Shown one piece after another: positions 59,452 to 64,000 of a DNA stretch of 64,000 nt; the stretch's first letter is position 1, and every line of letters begins with the position of its first letter. Below the pieces are notes generated by a model. That model worked only from the letters and a program-made list of their open reading frames with translations. It was not told the origin of the DNA and searched no databases. This DNA is from Lantana camara (Eukaryota > Streptophyta > Magnoliopsida > Lamiales > Verbenaceae): the NCBI GenBank assembly GCA_037501455.1, contig CM074865.1, positions 17,740,501 through 17,804,500 on the forward strand. The letters run 5' to 3'. Position numbers and translations under genes: made by a program.

Positions 59452-60140
59452 TGAGGGGTTGTCACGTCTTCGAACTATGTCCATAAACAGATAAAATATA
59501 TAATGCGAATGGATCACTATCTGATAATACCAAGACAGAGAGCTTTAGCTCTATCTTCATTCTCCTCATAAAAATCCTTGTGGCAACATCCGGTTGCCCT
59601 TTACTTGTCACTATAATACTCGGGGAGTTAGTCATAAAATTTGTCTTCAGATAGTCTCATATAAGCAGTCTCCTTCTCCAGCAACAATATGAAATAATGC
59701 ATCGGTGTGCATATCCCCAACTCTATTCACTTTAGGAGAAATCGTCTTCCCTCTCATCCCCAATTTAGTGCAATCAATCATCTTCTCATTCTCCCTAAAT
59801 TTCAACCTACAAATAACCAACCCCGTCTCAGACGCAATCACATTCTTCAATTCAACGATGGGGGTCGTGCGGTTGAGTTCGGAAAGGGACGGCGCTCTTT
59901 AACTATTCAATCCTCAGTCTTCTACTCGTCTATCCGCAGTCGAATCCGTAGATTCCTTTTTCAATTCTTCAAGTCTTCTACTAGCCTATCCGCAAAGTCC
60001 TTCTTCTACTTGTCTATCCGCAAAGTCTTTCTACTCTTCTATCCTTCTTCTACTCGTCTATCCGCAGAGTCCTTCTACTCGTCTATCCGTATCCTCTACT
60101 CGTCTATCCATAGAGTTTTTTCTTCTACTCATCTCTCTGT
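59452..60140 (-). pseudogene. Array unit U4, frame broken
   Basis: Only the upstream half (59647-59850) is open. Its minisatellite shares the gtcgaatccgtagattcc variant with U1, 2.0 kb away. Confidence 0.7.
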
Positions 60141-60859
60141 GAGGGGTTGCCACTTCTTCGAACTAAGTCCATTTACGGATATAAAATATTTAATTCAAAA
60201 TGGATCACTATCCGATAATACCAAGATAGAGAGCTTTAGCTCCATCTTCCTTCTCGTCAGAAACATCCTTGTGGCAACATCCGGTTGCCCTTTTCCTATC
60301 ACTGAAATACTCGGGAATCGGTCATAAAATTTATTTTCATATAATCTCATATAAACATCCTCTTTCGCCACCAACAATATGAATAATGCATATCTCCAAC
60401 TCTGTTCACTTTGGGAGAAATCGTCTTCCTTCCCGTCCCCAATTTAGTGCAATCAATCATCTCTCCATCCTTGCTAAATTTCAACCTACCAACAACCAAC
60501 CCCGTCTTAGACGCAATCATATTTTTCACTTCACTGATGGGGTTCTAGAGATTGAGTTCGAAAGGGGATGGGGGCTCTTCAATCCGCAGTCTTCTACTCG
60601 TCTATCCGCAGTTTTCTACTCGCTTATGTGCAAAGTCCTTCTTTTTCTTGTCTATCCGCAGAGTTGAATAAGGAATCAGTAGATTCCTTCTTCAACTCTT
60701 TAATCCGCAGTCTTCTACTCGCTTATCCGGAAAGTCCTTCTTCTACTTGTCTATCCGTAGAGTCTTTCTACTCGTCTGTCTGCAGAGTCCTTCTACTCAT
60801 CTAACCGTAATCCTCTACTCACCTATCCGCAGAGTTTTTTCTGCTACTTATCTATCTGT
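60141..60859 (-). pseudogene. Array unit U5, frame broken
   Basis: The longest unit (719 bp), with an expanded minisatellite (60575-60858). Frames 60195-60377 and 60347-60529 are offset. Part of the GDMHTDA segment is deleted near 60388. Confidence 0.7.
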
Positions 60860-61539
60860 GAGGGGTTGCCAAGTCTTCGAACTATATCCATAAACGGATA
60901 AAATATTTAATGCGAATGGATCACTATCCGATAATGCAAAGACAGAGAGCTTTAGCTCCATCTTCATTCTCTTTAGAGACATCCTTGTGGCAACATCCGG
61001 TTGCCCTTTTGCTGTCACTATAATACTCGAGAATCGGTCATAGAATTTATCTTCAGATAGTCTCATATAAGTAGCCTTTTTCTCCACCAACAATATGAAT
61101 GATGCATCGGTGTGCATATCCCCAACTCTATTCACTTTTGGTGAAATTGTTTCCCTACCATCCCCAATTTAGTGCAATCAATCATCTCCCCATCCTCGCT
61201 AAATTTCAACCTACCAGAAACCAACCTCGTCTTAGACGCAATCACATTTTTCACTTCAACGATGGGGGTCTTGAGGTTGAGTTCGAGTTCGAAAAGGTTC
61301 GGGGGCTCTTTAACTATTCCATCAGTATTTTTCTACTCGTCTATCCACAGTAGAATCCGTAGAGTCCTTCTTCGACTCTTCAATCCGCAGTCTTCTAATC
61401 GCCTATCCGCAAAGTCCTTCTTTTACTCGCCTATCCACAAAGTCTTTCTACTCGTCTATCAGCAGAGCCCTTCTACTCGTAAATCTGTGGTCCTCTACTC
61501 GCCTATTCGCAGATTTTTTCATCTATTTATTTATCTGTG
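60860..61539 (-). pseudogene. Array unit U6
   Basis: The open frame 60848-61135 holds [18 protein letters not shown] through DSDP to TWQPLTDR. A one-base change in the upstream GGKTI region closes the rest. It is almost identical to U9. Confidence 0.75.
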
Positions 61540-62210
61540 AGGGGTTGCCACGTCTTTGAACTATGCCCATAAACGGATAAAATATTTAATGCGAATGGAT
61601 CACTATCCGATAATGCAAAGACAGGGAGCTTTAGCTCTATCTTCATTTTCCTCATATGCATCCTTGTGGCAACATCCGGTTACCCTTTTGCTGTCTCTAT
61701 AATACTCGGGAATCGGTCATAAAATTTATCTTCATATAGTCTCATATAAGTAGCCTTTTTCTCCACCAACAATATGAATAATGCATCGGTGTGCATATCC
61801 CCAACTCTATTCACTTTTGGTGAAATTGTTTCCCTACCATCCTCAATTTAGTGCAATCAATCATCTCCCCATCCTCGCTAAATTTCAACCTACCAGCAAC
61901 CAACCCCGTCTTAGACGCAATCACATTTTTCACTTCAACGATGGGGGTCTTGAGGTTGAGTTCGAAAAGGGACGGGGGCTCTTCAACTATTCCTTCCGTA
62001 TTTTTCTACTTGTGTATCCGCAGTAGAATCCGTAGAGTCATTCTTCAACTCTTCAATCCGCAGTCTTCTAATCGCCTATCTGCAAAGTCTTTCTTTTACT
62101 CGTCTATCCACAGAGTCTTTCTACTCGTCTATCGGCAGAGTCCTTCTACTCGTATATCCGTGGTCCTCTACTCGCCTATTCGCAGATTTTTTCATCTACT
62201 TATTTATCTG
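61540..62210 (-). pseudogene. Array unit U7, frame broken
   Basis: The TOP6A segment has the same upstream frame change as U6. It shares with U8 the atatgcatccttgtgg variant and a similar minisatellite with U6. Confidence 0.7.
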
Positions 62211-62880
62211 TGAGGGGTTGCCACGTCTTCGAACTATGTCCATAAACGGATAAAATATTTAATGCGAATGGATCACTATCCGATAATGCAAAGACAGGGA
62301 GCTTTAGCTCTATCTTCATTTTCCTCATATGCATCCTTGTGGCAACATCCGGTTGCCCTTTACTTGTCACTATAATACTCGGGAATCGGTCATAAAATTT
62401 GTCTTCAGATTGCCTCATATAAGCAGTCTCTTTCTCCACCAACAATATGAATAATGCATCGGTGTACGTAACCCCAACTCTATTCACTTTAGCGGAAATC
62501 GTCATCCCTCCAGTCCCCAATTTAGTGCAATCAATCATCTCCCGGTCCTCGCTAAATTTCAACCTACCAACAACCAACCCCGTTTTAGACGCAATCACAT
62601 TCTTCACTTCAATGATAGGCGTCTTGAGGTTGAGTTTGGAAAGGGACGGGGGCTCTTCAACTGTTCAATCCTCTATCTTCTACTCGTCTATCCGCAGTAA
62701 AATCCGTAGAGTCCTTTTTCAACTCTTCAATCCGCATTTTTGTACTCGCCTATCCGTAATGTCTTTCTTCTACTCGTCTATGCACAAATTTTTTCTATTC
62801 GTCTATCCATCTTCTGCTCGTCTATCCGTAGAGTCCTTCTACTCGCCTATTCGTAGATTTTTTCTTCTACTCATCTATCT
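62211..62880 (-). pseudogene. Array unit U8, Toprim frame fully open
   Basis: The open frame 62200-62607 (135 codons) keeps both Toprim features, the Glu of ILLVEKE and DSDP, plus GQPDVATRM. It is the best-preserved unit. Confidence 0.8.
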
Positions 62881-63573
62881 GTGAGTGGTTGCCAAGTCTT
62901 CGAACTATATCCATAAACGGATAAAATATTTAATGCGAATGGATCACTATCCGATAATGCAAAGACAGAGAGCTTTAGCTCCATCTTCATTCTCTTTAGA
63001 GACATCCTTGTGGCAACATCCGGTTGCCCTTTTGCTGTCACTATAATACTCGGGAATCGGTCATAGAATTTATCTTCAGATAGTCTCATATAAGTAGCTT
63101 TTTTCTCCACCAACAATATGAATGATGCATCGGTGTGCATATCCCCAACTCTATTCACTTTTGGTGAAATTGTTTCCCTACCATCCCCAATTTAGTGCAA
63201 TCAATCATCTCCCCATCCTCGCTAAATTTCAACCTACCAGAAACCAACCTCATCTTAGACGCAATCACATTTTTCACTTCAACGATGGGGGTCTTGAGGT
63301 TGAGTTCGAAAAGGGACGGGGGCTCTTTAACTATTCCATCAGTATTTTTCTACTCGTCTATCCACAGTAGAATCCGTAGAGTCCTTCTTCAACTCTTCAA
63401 TCCGCAGTCTTCTAATCGCCTATCCGCAAAGTCCTTCTTTTACTCGCCTATCCACAAAGTCTTTCTACTCGTCTATCCATCTTCTATTCGTCTATACGCA
63501 GAGTCCTTCTATTCCTCTATCCATGGTCCTCTACTCGCCTTTTCGCAGATTTTTTCATCTACTCATCTATTTC
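62881..63573 (-). pseudogene. Array unit U9
   Basis: The open frame 62871-63158 is nearly the same protein as in U6, 2.02 kb away, and the similarity continues through most of the minisatellite to about 63477. Confidence 0.75.
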
Positions 63574-64000
63574 TGAGGGGTTCCCACGTCTTCGAACTAT
63601 ATCCATAAACGAATAAAATATTTAATGCGAATGGATCACTGTCCGATAATGTCAAGACAGGAAGCATTAGTTCCATCTTCATTCTCCTTAGAAACATCCT
63701 TGTGGCAACATCCGGTTGCCTTTTTCCTGTCACTATAATACTTGGGAATCGGCCATAAAATTTATCTTCAAATAGTCTCTTATAACCAGTCTCTTTCTCC
63801 ACCAACAATATGAATAATGCATCGGTGTGCATATCCCCAACTCTATTCACTTTATAGGAAATCGTCTTCCCTCCCGTACCCAATTTAGTGCAATCAATCA
63901 TCTCCCCGCCCTCGCTAAATTTCAACATACCAGCAACCCACCCCATCTTAGGTGCAATCACATTCTTCACTTCAACGATGGGCGTCTTGAGGTTAAGTTC
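63574..64000 (-). pseudogene. Array unit U10, Toprim frame open, cut by window
   Basis: The open frame 63563-63970 (135 codons) keeps ILLVEKE and DSDP. The unit continues past the window edge, so the array is longer than seen here. Confidence 0.75.

Larger units (their letters stand above)
57241..64000 (-). repeat. Satellite-like tandem array of TOP6A Toprim fragment plus minisatellite
   Basis: About ten units of 616-719 bp begin at 57450, 58141, 58836, 59452, 60141, 60860, 61540, 62211, 62881 and 63574; the last is cut by the window edge. In each, about 440 bp encodes (minus strand) the TOP6A segment from SLSELNLKTPI to the Toprim Asp motif and SVYGHSSK, where TOP6A similarity stops. About 200-280 bp of short repeats (core ctactcgtctatccgcag) follow. 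All units have the same orientation. Units 2.0 kb apart resemble each other most, a three-unit higher order. Confidence 0.9.

Noticed and set aside
57026..63608. Plus-strand frames of 65-206 codons in the array (Ser/Phe/Tyr-rich)
   Set aside because: They arise from the minisatellite and from the reverse of the TOP6A sequence, with no conserved start and no known domain.
57241..64000. Regularly spaced short repeats resembling a CRISPR array
   Set aside because: The repeats are degenerate, vary in length, lack unique spacers of constant size and lie in plant nuclear DNA. They are a minisatellite.

Overview
The window is nuclear DNA of a flowering plant, most likely a eudicot. It contains Ty3/Gypsy and other LTR retrotransposons primed by plant-type tRNA sites, a hAT-type MITE, a broken leucine-rich-repeat-type receptor kinase gene with plant intron signals, and fragments of plant nuclear genes (TOP6A, HISN1, ACA-type Ca2+ pump, BIM-like bHLH, RPL12). 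No complete intact host gene is visible. All positions and alignments were read by eye.

Region 1 (1-32018) is a tandem LTR-internal-LTR-internal-LTR array of a chromovirus-like Ty3/Gypsy family (Tekay/Del-like, LTR about 3.5 kb), entirely on the + strand. The first LTR runs off the left edge. Gag-pol copy 1 (1884-10594) carries two related solo LTRs with perfect 5-bp target duplications (3424-5713, 7512-9433). The middle LTR is split by an 8.7-kb non-autonomous element (12183-20881, TSD agttt). Gag-pol copy 2 (23012-27485) has no large insertion but is frameshifted. The third LTR is split by a 943-bp hAT-like MITE (30493-31435, 8-bp TSD). The array ends 28 bp before the splice acceptor of a receptor-kinase exon.

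Region 2 (32019-45388) is that receptor-like kinase gene. Its exon is interrupted by a young 12.8-kb Athila-like element (32135-44902, TSD atcca, near-identical LTRs, tRNA-Asp type primer site). The gag-pol reading frame of this element is broken only by four in-frame stops, and an ATHILA-type ORF follows it. The kinase reading frame resumes exactly after the duplication and runs to its stop at 45388.

Region 3 (45389-56000) is low-gene DNA holding a mosaic of partial genes in both orientations, several with introns and canonical splice sites: a DNA topoisomerase VI subunit A pseudogene (minus), unidentified exons (minus), an ACA-type calcium ATPase fragment (minus), a BIM-like bHLH fragment (minus), an ATP phosphoribosyltransferase fragment (plus), a transit-peptide-like first exon (minus), an RPL12 fragment (plus), and a 153-bp triplicate tandem repeat.

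Region 4 (56000-64000) begins with a second copy of the TOP6A 3' region and becomes a satellite-like tandem array of about ten 0.62-0.72-kb units. Each unit joins a piece of the TOP6A Toprim domain (minus strand) to a block of short minisatellite repeats. The array leaves the window at the right edge. It is the most unusual structure here: a captured meiotic/topoisomerase-family gene fragment amplified into a satellite with a roughly 2-kb, three-unit higher-order period.
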